In this document: positions 1 to 9,634 of the stretch, piece after piece
Layout: each line of letters starts with the position of its first letter
Numbering within the stretch: the stretch's first letter is position 1
DNA from: Vicinamibacterales bacterium
GTDB taxonomy: Bacteria; Acidobacteriota; Vicinamibacteria; Vicinamibacterales; UBA8438
Length of the DNA stretch: 35,543 bases
Direction of reading: 5' to 3'
Assembly: GCA_937766455.1 (NCBI GenBank)
Contig: CALLXD010000020.1
Coordinates: 1-35,543 of the forward strand
The notes under the pieces: model-generated
What the model saw: the letters and a program-made list of their open reading frames with translations, nothing else
Database searches by the model: none
Told to the model about the DNA's origin: nothing
Translations under genes and position numbers: made by a program

Positions 1-1
1 C

Positions 2-3000
2 GACCGATTTCGGGGTCAGCCCGAGTGGCAGCATGTGGATCCGTCCGTGCGGGTGTCCGCCGTGGACGACCTGGACGACGACGCCCAGGGGGTACTGCTG
101 GCCATTGCGACCGAGGACGCCGACGCGGGCGTCCGTGCGGCTGCGGTGGGCCGTTTGACGGACCCGGCGGCGCTGGCGCGGATTGCGGACACTGATGCGG
201 ACAGTGGCGTTCAGGCCGAGGCGTTGACCGCGCTACGCGATATCGCCGTTGGCGAGACTGACCGGGCGGTGGCTGAGGCGGCACTTTCCGGGCTCTCGGC
301 GACCAAGGACCTGGGTGAGGTGGCGCGCGGGGCCACACTGGCGGCGGTCGGCCTCGCGGCACTGGAGCGAGTCGACGCGCAGAAGACGATTTCCGCTGTG
401 TCACGTCGGTCCGTCCATCCGTCGGTGCGACACGCGGCGCTCGGGCGTGTCACGGACAGCGACGAACTGCTCGCCGTGGCGACGAAGAGCGACCACCGTG
501 ATATCGCGCTGGCGGCCTTCGACCGGCTATTGGCTGGGGCGCCGGCCGATCGCGAGGGGCTCAAGACCGTGGCCGCGCGGGCGCGGGGTGAAGCCAGTTG
601 CCAGACGGGCCAAAGCCGCGCTGGCGGCGCTCGACGCCGAGCCGACGCTGCCATCAGTCGGCGGGCGTGAGCAGCGGCGTGAACGGCTGTGCGAGAGCGT
701 GGAGGCGTTGGTCGGTGCGTCCGATTGGGACGTCATTCGGAAGGGCTTGGCCGACGCGGAACGGGAATGGGCTGCGCTTGACACCGTGGCCCGCGCCATG
801 ACCGCGCCGCCAGCCTCCACAGGCGCGTCGATGGAAGCAGCGGGGACCGAAGAGGATCCGGTCGTCGCCGAGCGGTGGGTGGTCGCTGTCGCCGCGGTCG
901 GAGAGCGCCTCGTCCGTTTGGAGCTGGTACGGAGTGAGGCCGAGCGCGCGCGGGAGAGACATCTTCTGGACCTCGCAGCGCGCACCGCGGTGTGCGAGCG
1001 CTTGAGTGGATTGGTGTCCGCTCCTCCCACCCACGCGGAGCAACCCGACGCGGAGCAGGCCGAGGCGGATCAATTGGTTGCGAGCGTTGCGATAGTGCGA
1101 GCGGAATGGGCCGCGCTCGCGTCGCCACCGGCGGACCCGGATGCTCCATCCGCGGCGCTGACACAACTGCAGGGGCGCTTCGACGCGTTGTTAGCGACAG
1201 CGGACACGATGGTGCAGCGGCGTGAGTCCGCTGGCGACCGCCTGGCGCGACTGACCGAGTTGACGGCGGCGCTCGAGGAGATCAGCGGGACCGCGGGTCA
1301 CGACGATCTGAAACGGCGCTGGACCGCTCCTCACGCGGAGTGGTGTGAATTGGTGGGCGGTTCGGTGGGCGGACTGGTGGGCGCGGCGACGCCCGCCGAG
1401 GTGAACGAGCTGGTGACCCGCGTCGAGGGCGCGGCGGCGAAACGGACCGAGCGCTTGGGGGCCCTGCGGGCGGAGCGGCTAAAGCGCGAGAACGCGAACC
1501 TGGCCAAGCAGGAGCGCCGCTGCGAGGAGCTTGAGAAGGTCTTGGCGGACGAGGGCCTTGAGCTGCATGCTGCCGAGCGTGCGCTCCGCACCACCAGGTC
1601 GCTGTTGGGGAACCTTGGGCGTGTGCCGCGAGAGGGCCGTGACGCGCTGACGACCCGTCTGCGTCAGGTACAGACTGGTTTGATTGGGCGGGCACACGAG
1701 CTTCGCGGCCTGGTCGAGTGGAAGCAGTGGGCGAACTTGAGCGTGCAGGCGGTGCTGTGTCGCCGGCTTGAAGCGTTGAAGGATGTCGAAGACGCCGCCG
1801 CCGTGGCCAAGGAGTACCGGGAGGTCATGCTGGCATGGCGTCAGGCCAGTGAGGTACAACCGGGCGAGGGCGACGAGGTCTGGAAACGCTTCAAGAGTGC
1901 GCATGACGCCGTACGCCCGCGCGTGGATGCGCAGGTGGCCACGGAGAACGCGGCGCAACAGGCAAGTCTGGCTCAGAAGCAGGCGCTGTGCGAAGAGGCC
2001 GAGCGGTTGGCCGGGTCGACAGATTGGGTGGCCACCGCCAAGCGGATGACCGAGCTGCAGGCGGAGTGGAAGCAGGTGGGGCCGGCGACACGAAGGCAGG
2101 AGCGCGAGGTCTGGAACCGTTTCCGCGCCGCATGTGGGGAGTTCTTCACGCGTCGGCGCGACGATCTGGCCGAGCGCAAGCAGGTGTGGTCCAAGAACGG
2201 CGCGATCAAAGAGTCGTTGTGTCAGCAGGCCGAGGCGCTGTCCGAGGAGAGCGATCTCGCTGCGGCCAAGGACACCGTTCGACGGTTGCAGGTCGAGTGG
2301 AAGGCGGTGGGCCCGGTCCGGCGTGCGCGGTCCGAGACGCTGTGGACGCGTTTCCGTGCCGCGTGCGATCAGGTCTTCAACCGCTCACAGCAGGCCAGCG
2401 TCGCCGAGGTGCAGGAAAAGGTCACCGCGCGAGCCGCAGTGTGCGAGCGACTTGAGGCGCTTGTGCCTCCATCCGACGCCGACCCTGACCCTGATGCTGG
2501 TGCTCAGGGGTCACCCGAGGAGTTGGCCCCGCAAGTGGCCGCGATCAGGGCTGAGTGGCGGCAGTTGGCTTCCGTGCCAGGCCCCCAGGAACGGGAACTG
2601 AACGCGCGTTTTCACGCGGCGCTGGCGGGTGTCGTCGAGCGGGCCCCGGCGGCTTTTGCCGGGACGGATTTGGACCCCGCGCGCAACCAGCGCGCGCTTG
2701 AACGGATGTGCGAGCGGGTCGAGGTTCTGCTGGACGACGGGGCGGACGCGGCGGCCGCCGATGGTCGGTCTCCGGCCGAGGTGCTCGCGGCACAGTGGCG
2801 AGAAGCGCTGGCCGCGAACACGATGGGGGCCCGGGTAGACCCCGCGGTGCAACGGAACGCCGACCGTAGTGAGGTCAAGCGGCTCCAGGCAGAGCGGAGC
2901 GGGCTGGGCGTGGTGTTGGGAGAGATAGGCCAGCAGCTCTCGGACCGCTTTCGCATCGCGTGCGACCGTTTCTTTCAGCAACATCCACCGTCGGCCGATC

Positions 3001-3080
3001 GAGCGTCGCGGCCACGAGAGGGCGCCGCTCGGCCGCCCCGGCCGCCTCGGCCCACGCGGACGAAGTCCGGCGGACGGTAA
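2..3080 (+). pseudogene. HEAT-repeat / DUF349 domain protein, 5' end outside window, frameshifted
   Basis: Reading begins open at base 2 and runs through helical HEAT-like repeats (motifs such as DPSVRVSAV, DADAGVRAAAVGRL, HPSVRHAALGRV) to about base 587. The matching continuation, starting KPVARRAKAALAAL, lies in the next frame and runs to the TAA at 3078-3080. The first frame ends at 670 and the second has no convincing start of its own. After the shift come long charged helices and repeated DUF349 units. Three are clear, at about 1750-1920, 1985-2165 and 2215-2395, with signatures such as EWKQVGP and EVWNRFRAACGEFF; weaker copies flank them, for example near 2535-2640. The tail is rich in Pro and Arg. 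DUF349 proteins are poorly characterised; the fold suggests a helical scaffold, possibly nucleic-acid binding, but no reaction can be assigned. It sits 45 bases upstream of lhr, so co-transcription is likely. Removing one G from the GGGG run at 585-588 would restore one frame, so a sequencing error is possible. Confidence 0.82.
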
Positions 3081-3125
3081 ACACCACGACGTGGGCCGGG
3101 ATGCCCGGGAAGCCCGGCAAGTACG

Positions 3126-6100
3126 ATGCATGCGTTTCATTCGCTGATCGCCGACTGGTTTCAGGGCCGATTCGGCGCGGCCACCCCTGCGCAGCGTGAA
3201 GCCTGGCCACGCATCGCGGCCGGCGATGACGTCCTCGTGTCGGCGCCGACCGGTTCTGGCAAGACGCTCGCCGCGTTTCTCATCTGTGTGGACCGTCTTG
3301 TCGCCGCTGGTCTGGCCGGCCAGCTGACGGACCAGGTCGACGTCATCTACGTCTCGCCCCTCAAGGCGCTGAGTAATGATGTCGGGCGCAATCTCGACAC
3401 CCCATTGGCTGAACTCGAGGCCATGGCCGCTGAGCGCGGCCTGCCGGCCCCCGCCATTCGGACGGCGGTGCGCACTGGCGACACGCCAGCGTCTGAGCGC
3501 GCCCGCATGTTGCGACGACCGCCGCACATTCTGGTGACGACGCCCGAGTCGCTGTATATCCTCCTCACGGCAGAACGGAGTCGCGCCATTCTGGCGCGGA
3601 CCCGCACGGTTATCGTCGACGAAATCCACGCGATCGTGGACGACAAGCGGGGAGCGCACTTGTCTCTGACGCTGGTCAGGCTCGACGACCTCGTGGCGAG
3701 GTCAGGCGGTGCACGTCCTCAACGCATCGGTCTCTCGGCGACAGTGCGTCCCATAGAGGATGTTGCGCGGTTTCTCCGCGGAAATCTGGCCGAACCCGAG
3801 GCGCCACCGCTCGCGATCGTCGATTCGGGCCATCGGCGTCCAATCGACCTCGCGGTGGAGGTGCCCCGCGATGAGTTGGGTGTTGTCGCCACCAACGAGA
3901 TGTGGGACGAGATCTATGATCGGCTGGCCGCACTCGGTCAAACCCATCGCACAACCCTCGTCTTCGTCAACACGCGGCGGCTCTGCGAGCGTGTTGCGCA
4001 CCATCTGGCCGAGCGGCTCGGCGACGAGGCGGTGCTCGCCCATCACGGGAGCCTGTCCCGACGTCTGCGCCAGACCGCGGAGGCTCAGCTCAAGGCGGGC
4101 GGCCTGCGCGTCGTGGTGGCCACGGCGTCGCTCGAGCTCGGCATCGACATTGGGACCGTGGACCTGGTGTGTCAGATCGGGTCGCCGCGGTCCATCGCCG
4201 TCACGCTGCAGCGCGTGGGACGGTCGGGCCACCACGTGGGCACCGTCGACCACCCACACACGCCCAAGGGCCGGCTGTTCGCGACGACTCGGGACGAGTT
4301 GATCGAGTGCGCGGCGCTCGTGCGCGCGATTCGACGTGGGCGTCTCGACCGGTTGGAGATGCCGGCCTGGCCCCTCGACGTGCTGGCCCAGCAACTTGTG
4401 GCCATCTGTGCCTCGGACTCCTGGGTGGTTGACGACCTGTTCGCCTTGGTGTGCGGCGCGTTTCCCTACGCCGCACTGCCCCGTGCCGCGTTCGACGCCG
4501 TCATTGACATGCTGGCAGATGGGATCACGACGTCGCGTGGGCGATACGGCGCGTATCTGCACCGGGACCGGGTCAATGGGACGGTACGCGGGCGCCGTGG
4601 CGCGCGGTTGGCCGCGACCACCGGTGGCGGGGCCATTCCAGACAACGCGAACTACCTGGTGGTGTCTGAGCCGGACCAGACGACCGTGGGCACGCTCGAT
4701 GAAGACTTCGCGATCGAGAGCGTGGCCGGCGACATTTTCTTGCTCGGCGCAACCTCCTGGCGGATCCGGCGCGTGGAGTCTGGTCGCGTGCGAGTGGAGG
4801 ATGCGCACGGAGCCGCCCCGTCGCTGCCGTTCTGGCGGGGCGAAGCGCCCGGGCGCACCACCGAGCTCTCCGAGGAGGTCTCGAGCCTGCGAGAGGACAT
4901 TGCGGAGGGAACGGCCGCCACGAACGTCGTCCGGTTGGAAGAGGAGTGTGGCCTCGACCGCGCGGGCGCCGAGCAGGCGATTGCGTATGTCACAGCCGGC
5001 GTCGCCGGTCTCGGGGCCCTGCCGTCTCTCCGCTCCGTGGTCGCCGAACGGTTCTTCGATGAAGGCGGCGGCATGCAGCTCATTCTGCACTCGCCGTTCG
5101 GCGCTCGGGTCAACCGAGCGTGGGGCCTCGCGCTGCGCAAGCGATTCTGCCGCTCGTTCAACTTCGAACTCCAGGCCGCCGCCACCGACAACGGCATCGT
5201 CATCTCACTCGCGGAGCAGCACAGCTTCCCGCTCGACGTCATCTTTCAGTTTCTGAATGTCGAGTCTGTCGAGGACGTGTTGAGCCAGGCGATGTTGCCG
5301 TCGCCCATGTTCACTGCCCGGTGGCGGTGGAATGCGTCCCGTGCCCTTGCGGTGCCGCGATTCTGGGCTGGACGCAAGGTGCCCCCGCCGATTCAGCGGA
5401 TGCGTTCTGACGATCTCCTGGCTTCGGTGTTCCCCGATCAGGTGGCGTGTCAGGAGAATCTCACCGGCGAGATTCGTATTCCGGACCACCCACTTGTCAA
5501 CGAGACCGTTCGTGACTGTTTATATGAGGCGATGGACCTGTCTGGACTGCAGTCGGTGCTGGCTGGAATTGAGTCCGGCGTCATCGAAACCCGGGCCATC
5601 GATACCGCCGAGCCGTCGCCGTTCAGCCATGAAATCTTGAACGCGAATCCGTACGCGTTTCTCGACGACGCCCCACTGGAGGAGCGGCGCGCGCGCGCGG
5701 TGCAGCTCAGACGCACGCTTGGCAGCGAGCTCGGTGAGATCGGGGCGCTTGACACGGACGCGATCGCCACCGTGGCCGAGGAGTGCTGGCCCGTTGTTCG
5801 TGACACCGACGAACTGCACGATGCGTTGCTCACACTGGTCGCGGTGCCGCCCGTGTCGGAGTGGGCGGCCTGGTTCGCCGGGCTGGTCAGCGGGCGCCGC
5901 GCCGGTACGCTCACGGTGGGCACGACGACGCTCTGGGTGGCGACCGAACGGCTTGCCCTGATCCAGTGCCTCTACGAGGGGGCGACGGTCGAGCCGGACC
6001 TGCCGATGCTTCCGCACCTGTCGCCGCCAACCCGCGAGGTGGCGGCGGCCGAACTGCTTCGCGGGTGGTTGGAGTCGATCGGCCCGGAACGGGCGGCGGC

Positions 6101-7550
6101 GCTGGCGGCCCGGCTCGCGCTGCCTCGCGTTCTCGTGGACAGTGCGTTGGCACAGCTTGAGGGTGAGGGACAGGTGTTGCGAGGGCAGTTCACCCGTGGC
6201 GGTGTGGACCCGGCGACTGCCGGCGAAAGCGAGTGGTGCAATCGGCGCGTGCTCGCACGCATTCATCGTTTGACGCTCGGACGACTGCGGCGTGAGATTG
6301 AGCCGGTCTCCTCCGCCGACTTCGTTCGGTTCCTGTATCGCTGGCAGCATCTGGCGCCAGGCACCGCGTTGCACGGCGCGGATGGTCTGTTGCAGGTTTT
6401 GAAACAGCTGCAGGGATATGAGATGTCAGGAGCGGCGCTCGAGCGGGAGGTGTTGGCTCGGCGGGTGGCCAACTATGACCCGGAGATGCTCGACCAACTC
6501 TGTTTCTCTGGCGAGGTGATGTGGGGGCGATTGTCGCCCCATCCCGCGTTCGAGTCGCCGGTCGCGATGCCGGCCGATTCCGGTGCGAAGAGCGGCGCGC
6601 GGCCGAAGCGGGTGCGCCCCACGCGGACGGCGCCGGTCACCGTGTTTCTTCGCGAAGATGCGGACTGGCTGCTGACCTGCGCCGGCCGAGTCGAGGCCGA
6701 CCGTCAACCTTTCGCGCTGTCGCACCCGGCCCGAGAGGTGCTCGCCGCGCTGACGAGCCACGGCGCGTCTTTCCTGGCCGAACTGGTTCGGGCCACTGGT
6801 CGGCTCACCAGCGAGGTGGAGGACGGGCTGTGGGAGCTGGTCGCGGCTGGACTGGTCAGCGCCGACGGCTTCGACAACCTCCGGGCACTGGTCGACCCGA
6901 AGCGACGACGGGGCGAAGGCCGTGGCCGGTCCTCGCGGCCCCGGCACGCCGCCGGGCGCTGGGCGTTGCTGGATCCGGTCGCGTCTGGTCGCCCGGAAAC
7001 GTCCGTCGATGCGGTGTCGTTGGAGGCTACCGGTTCCGCCGCGTCGCGGACGCCGGTTCCGGTGCGGGACGACCAGATGCGGGATGACCAGGTGCGGGAC
7101 GCGGCGGTGGCCAGGTTCGCGGCGCAATTGTTGAGTCGGTGGGGCGTCCTGTTTCGGGATCTCGTGGCCCGAGAGACGCTGGCGCCGAGCTGGCGGGAAT
7201 TGCTCGGAGCGCTGCGGCGTATGGAGGCGCGCGGGGAGATTCGGGGTGGTCGGTTCGTGGCCGGATTCGTCGGCGAGCAGTTTGCGAGGCCTGAGGCCGT
7301 AGACCTGTTGCGGCGAGTACGGCGAGACGAGAGCGCGCACGCACCCCTTGCCGTCCCCGCGGCTGACCCACTCAATTTGACGGGTATCGTGTTGCCCGGA
7401 CCACGCGTGAGCGCGCTGTCAGGCGACCTTGTTGCTCTGTTACCGTCCCGAGAACCGGTGGAGGCTGCACACGATCCGGGTGTGGCACAGGGAGTTGGGG
7501 GTGCTGACGCAGTCAGCGCCACGCCCCGGCGCGCCGCGCACTCCGCCTGA
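3126..7550 (+). CDS. lhr: Lhr-family superfamily 2 ATP-dependent helicase
   Basis: This 1474-residue protein is a large helicase-related (Lhr) enzyme, an ATP-driven 3'-5' DNA or RNA-DNA translocase linked to DNA repair. Visible motifs are Walker A APTGSGKT at residues 40-47, DEIH (motif II) at 165-168, SAT (motif III) near 203-205, the motif V region LELGIDIG, and QRVGRSGH (motif VI) at 362-369. After the two RecA domains come the winged-helix and Lhr-specific domains, then a long C-terminal extension, so this is the long form (Lhr-core plus CTD) rather than the roughly 900-residue core. Residues near 1165-1190 form a basic, low-complexity linker. The segment after about residue 1310, with DDQMRDDQVRD and PLNLTGIVLPGPRV, matches the usual Lhr end. 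The ATG at 3126 is chosen because the conserved N-terminus starts there; an out-of-frame ATG at 3130 is ignored. The metallo-exonuclease or ligase partners seen beside some lhr genes are absent here; the neighbour is the DUF349 protein. Confidence 0.96.
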   Translation: MHAFHSLIADWFQGRFGAATPAQREAWPRIAAGDDVLVSAPTGSGKTLAAFLICVDRLVAAGLAGQLTDQVDVIYVSPLKALSNDVGRNLDTPLAELEAMAAERGLPAPAIRTAVRTGDTPASERARMLRRPPHILVTTPESLYILLTAERSRAILARTRTVIVDEIHAIVDDKRGAHLSLTLVRLDDLVARSGGARPQRIGLSATVRPIEDVARFLRGNLAEPEAPPLAIVDSGHRRPIDLAVEVPRDELGVVATNEMWDEIYDRLAALGQTHRTTLVFVNTRRLCERVAHHLAERLGDEAVLAHHGSLSRRLRQTAEAQLKAGGLRVVVATASLELGIDIGTVDLVCQIGSPRSIAVTLQRVGRSGHHVGTVDHPHTPKGRLFATTRDELIECAALVRAIRRGRLDRLEMPAWPLDVLAQQLVAICASDSWVVDDLFALVCGAFPYAALPRAAFDAVIDMLADGITTSRGRYGAYLHRDRVNGTVRGRRGARLAATTGGGAIPDNANYLVVSEPDQTTVGTLDEDFAIESVAGDIFLLGATSWRIRRVESGRVRVEDAHGAAPSLPFWRGEAPGRTTELSEEVSSLREDIAEGTAATNVVRLEEECGLDRAGAEQAIAYVTAGVAGLGALPSLRSVVAERFFDEGGGMQLILHSPFGARVNRAWGLALRKRFCRSFNFELQAAATDNGIVISLAEQHSFPLDVIFQFLNVESVEDVLSQAMLPSPMFTARWRWNASRALAVPRFWAGRKVPPPIQRMRSDDLLASVFPDQVACQENLTGEIRIPDHPLVNETVRDCLYEAMDLSGLQSVLAGIESGVIETRAIDTAEPSPFSHEILNANPYAFLDDAPLEERRARAVQLRRTLGSELGEIGALDTDAIATVAEECWPVVRDTDELHDALLTLVAVPPVSEWAAWFAGLVSGRRAGTLTVGTTTLWVATERLALIQCLYEGATVEPDLPMLPHLSPPTREVAAAELLRGWLESIGPERAAALAARLALPRVLVDSALAQLEGEGQVLRGQFTRGGVDPATAGESEWCNRRVLARIHRLTLGRLRREIEPVSSADFVRFLYRWQHLAPGTALHGADGLLQVLKQLQGYEMSGAALEREVLARRVANYDPEMLDQLCFSGEVMWGRLSPHPAFESPVAMPADSGAKSGARPKRVRPTRTAPVTVFLREDADWLLTCAGRVEADRQPFALSHPAREVLAALTSHGASFLAELVRATGRLTSEVEDGLWELVAAGLVSADGFDNLRALVDPKRRRGEGRGRSSRPRHAAGRWALLDPVASGRPETSVDAVSLEATGSAASRTPVPVRDDQMRDDQVRDAAVARFAAQLLSRWGVLFRDLVARETLAPSWRELLGALRRMEARGEIRGGRFVAGFVGEQFARPEAVDLLRRVRRDESAHAPLAVPAADPLNLTGIVLPGPRVSALSGDLVALLPSREPVEAAHDPGVAQGVGGADAVSATPRRAAHSA

Positions 7551-7646
7551 GGAAGCCGCGATGCTGAGAGTGGTCGATGATGAGCGCCGACGAGACACCG
7601 ACACCTTCGGCGCCGACCGGAGGCCGGGCAACCCGGATTGGTCGGT

Positions 7647-7652
7647 TAGAGT
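7647..7652 (+). promoter_or_regulatory. Candidate -10 hexamer of a leaderless promoter
   Basis: TAGAGT matches TATAAT at four of six positions and lies exactly six bases before the ATG at 7659, which would place transcription start on the start codon. No Shine-Dalgarno sequence is visible in the intervening GTCACC and no good -35 box is seen. The same arrangement recurs at three other genes in this window. Confidence 0.4.
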
Positions 7653-7658
7653 GTCACC

Positions 7659-9485
7659 ATGATGACTGTGACTCGATTCGCGTGTCGTGCCGTGTGGCTA
7701 GCCATCGGGCTTGCGTGGTTGCCGGCTTGCGCATCAGAAATGGACACGGTGCCGGCACCGTCGTCCATCAGAACCAACGTAGAGATCTTGGCGTCTGATG
7801 CATTCGAGGGCCGGCTCACGGGCACCGAGGGTATTCGATTCGCAGCGAACCACATCGTCGCCGAGCTCGAGGCACTGGGCGCCGTGCCGCTGCCGATGAC
7901 CGAGGACTATCGCCTGCCGTTTCAGTTCACCGGCACGACGACCGACGGTGGCACCCGCGTGCGCATCGGGGGAGCCGATGGGCTCGAATGGAGTGACGAC
8001 GACACGGTCAGGGCGTTGTCCTTCTCAGAATCCGGGGAGGTGAGCGGTTCCGTGGTGTTTGCGGGATATGGCCTCGTCGTCCCGGAGACCGATGGGTTCA
8101 GTTACGACAGCTATGCCACGCTGGACGTGACCGACAAGATCGTCGTCGCGCTCCGCTATTTTCCCGAGGATGCCGAACAGGAACTGCGGTCGGTCTTCTC
8201 ACGGTATTCGTCGCTGCGCTTCAAGGCGCAGGCAGCGCGTCAGCGTGGTGCGCGAGGGTTACTGGTGGTGACCGGGCCGCGCTCGCCCAATGCCGGTGCC
8301 ATGGTGCCCATGACGGCAGACACCGCCGTCGCTGACTCCGGCATCGCGGCCGCCAGTGTCAGCATGACCGTGGCGGACGCGCTATTTGCCTACGGCGATG
8401 CGACGCTGGAAGAGGCGCAGCGGGCACTCGATTCAGGGAATCCGCACGTGAGTGGCTTCGAGCTGCCGGTCAACGTGACGCTGGATGCACAGGTCGTGCG
8501 TGAACAACAGACGGGCCACAACGTCGTGGCCTACCTGCCCCCGACGATCGACACGACGGTCGACCGGCCCTATGTGTTGCTGGGTGCCCACTATGACCAC
8601 CTCGGGCGCGGCGAAGATGGCAGCTCACTGGCGAAGTCGGATGAGGCCGGAGACATTCACAATGGCGCCGACGACAACGCGTCGGGGGTCGCCGCGGTGC
8701 TGTCTGCCGGCGCTGCGCTGGCGGCGCAGGAGCGTGCTCGCGGCGTCGTCCTGGCTTTTTGGTCCGGCGAAGAGCTTGGGCTGCTTGGCTCGGCCGACTT
8801 CGTTGAAAGCGCTCCGGTTCCTATTGATCAGATCGCGGCCTATCTGAATTTCGATATGGTCGGTCGGCTACGCGACAACAAGCTCAGCGTGCAGGCGCTC
8901 GGTAGCAGCAGTATCTGGTCGGACCTGGTGGACGATGTCAATACGACGTTCAATTTTGAGCTCCAGAAGGTGACGGATCCGTATCTGCCGACCGACGTCA
9001 TGAGTTTTAACCTGGCTGAGGTGCCCAGCCTGGCGTTGTTCACCGGCAGCCACGAGGATTACCACCGTCCGACCGATGACGCCGACACGGTCAATTTCGC
9101 CGATCTCGATCGCATTGCCCGCTACGGGGCCGCCATCGCGGCTCGTCTCGTCGCCGAACCCCAGCCGCCCGACTTCGTCCGGGTGGAACGCACCGGGCAG
9201 GAAGGTGGCCAGATGCAGATCCGGTTGTATACCGGCACCATCCCGGATTATGCGTCAGAGGTGGACGGGCTGCTATTGTCTGGGGTCATGGGCGGCGGTC
9301 CGGCCGAGAAGTCTGGTCTGCAGGAGGGGGACGTGATCGTCGAGCTGGCCGGGCAGTCGATCGCTAACATCTACGACTATACGTACGCGCTTGATTTGCT
9401 CAAGGTCGGCGAGCCCACCCCGGTGGTGTTTGTGCGCGACGGGGACCGCATCGAAACTGCGCTGATTCCGGAGGTCAGACAATAG
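7659..9485 (+). CDS. Exported M28-family metallopeptidase lipoprotein with PA and PDZ domains
   Basis: This 608-residue protein starts with a lipoprotein signal (hydrophobic run ending LPAC), so it is probably anchored to a membrane after export. The peptidase M28 zinc motifs are present: GAHYDHLG at residues 309-316, NGADDNASG near 335-343, SGEELGLLGS near 369, NFDMVGRL, and HEDYHRPTDD near 464. This family uses two zinc ions to release N-terminal amino acids from peptides. A protease-associated (PA) domain probably fills about residues 90-230, between the N-terminal helix and the catalytic core. A PDZ domain occupies about 520-605 (GVMGGGPAEKSGLQEGD), probably for substrate or partner binding. 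ATG codons at 7659 and 7662 are both possible. The following gene is a TonB-dependent receptor, which would fit release and uptake of peptides; that link is inference. An aminopeptidase role is more likely than carboxypeptidase but substrate specificity cannot be read. Confidence 0.93.
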   Translation: MMTVTRFACRAVWLAIGLAWLPACASEMDTVPAPSSIRTNVEILASDAFEGRLTGTEGIRFAANHIVAELEALGAVPLPMTEDYRLPFQFTGTTTDGGTRVRIGGADGLEWSDDDTVRALSFSESGEVSGSVVFAGYGLVVPETDGFSYDSYATLDVTDKIVVALRYFPEDAEQELRSVFSRYSSLRFKAQAARQRGARGLLVVTGPRSPNAGAMVPMTADTAVADSGIAAASVSMTVADALFAYGDATLEEAQRALDSGNPHVSGFELPVNVTLDAQVVREQQTGHNVVAYLPPTIDTTVDRPYVLLGAHYDHLGRGEDGSSLAKSDEAGDIHNGADDNASGVAAVLSAGAALAAQERARGVVLAFWSGEELGLLGSADFVESAPVPIDQIAAYLNFDMVGRLRDNKLSVQALGSSSIWSDLVDDVNTTFNFELQKVTDPYLPTDVMSFNLAEVPSLALFTGSHEDYHRPTDDADTVNFADLDRIARYGAAIAARLVAEPQPPDFVRVERTGQEGGQMQIRLYTGTIPDYASEVDGLLLSGVMGGGPAEKSGLQEGDVIVELAGQSIANIYDYTYALDLLKVGEPTPVVFVRDGDRIETALIPEVRQ

Positions 9486-9511
9486 GTGCCGTGCATCGGG
9501 GCGCACGGTCC

Positions 9512-9520
9512 TGATAGTGT
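9512..9520 (+). promoter_or_regulatory. Candidate extended -10 promoter element upstream of TonB receptor
   Basis: TGATAGTGT fits the extended -10 pattern TGnTAnnnT and sits in the 149-base gap between the peptidase stop and the receptor start. No convincing -35 box accompanies it. The same 11-base string CCTGATAGTGT occurs at 12486-12496 upstream of dapE. Confidence 0.25.
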
Positions 9521-9634
9521 AGGAAGGTTGTCGACTTGGTGCGGGTGGTCAGTAGTGCCCGTACGATCCACACGTCGTGTCGGAATATCCCGAGACAACT
9601 GCGACCAAATTCCCTGTGTTCGAGTCTTATTCAC

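Noticed and set aside
3702..5090. A 462-codon minus-strand open frame inside lhr
   Set aside because: Same kind of antisense shadow; the plus strand encodes a complete helicase with all motifs.
7561..7658. Short open frames between lhr and the M28 peptidase gene
   Set aside because: They run into the peptidase gene in another frame, are Arg/Asp-rich, and have no ribosome binding site.
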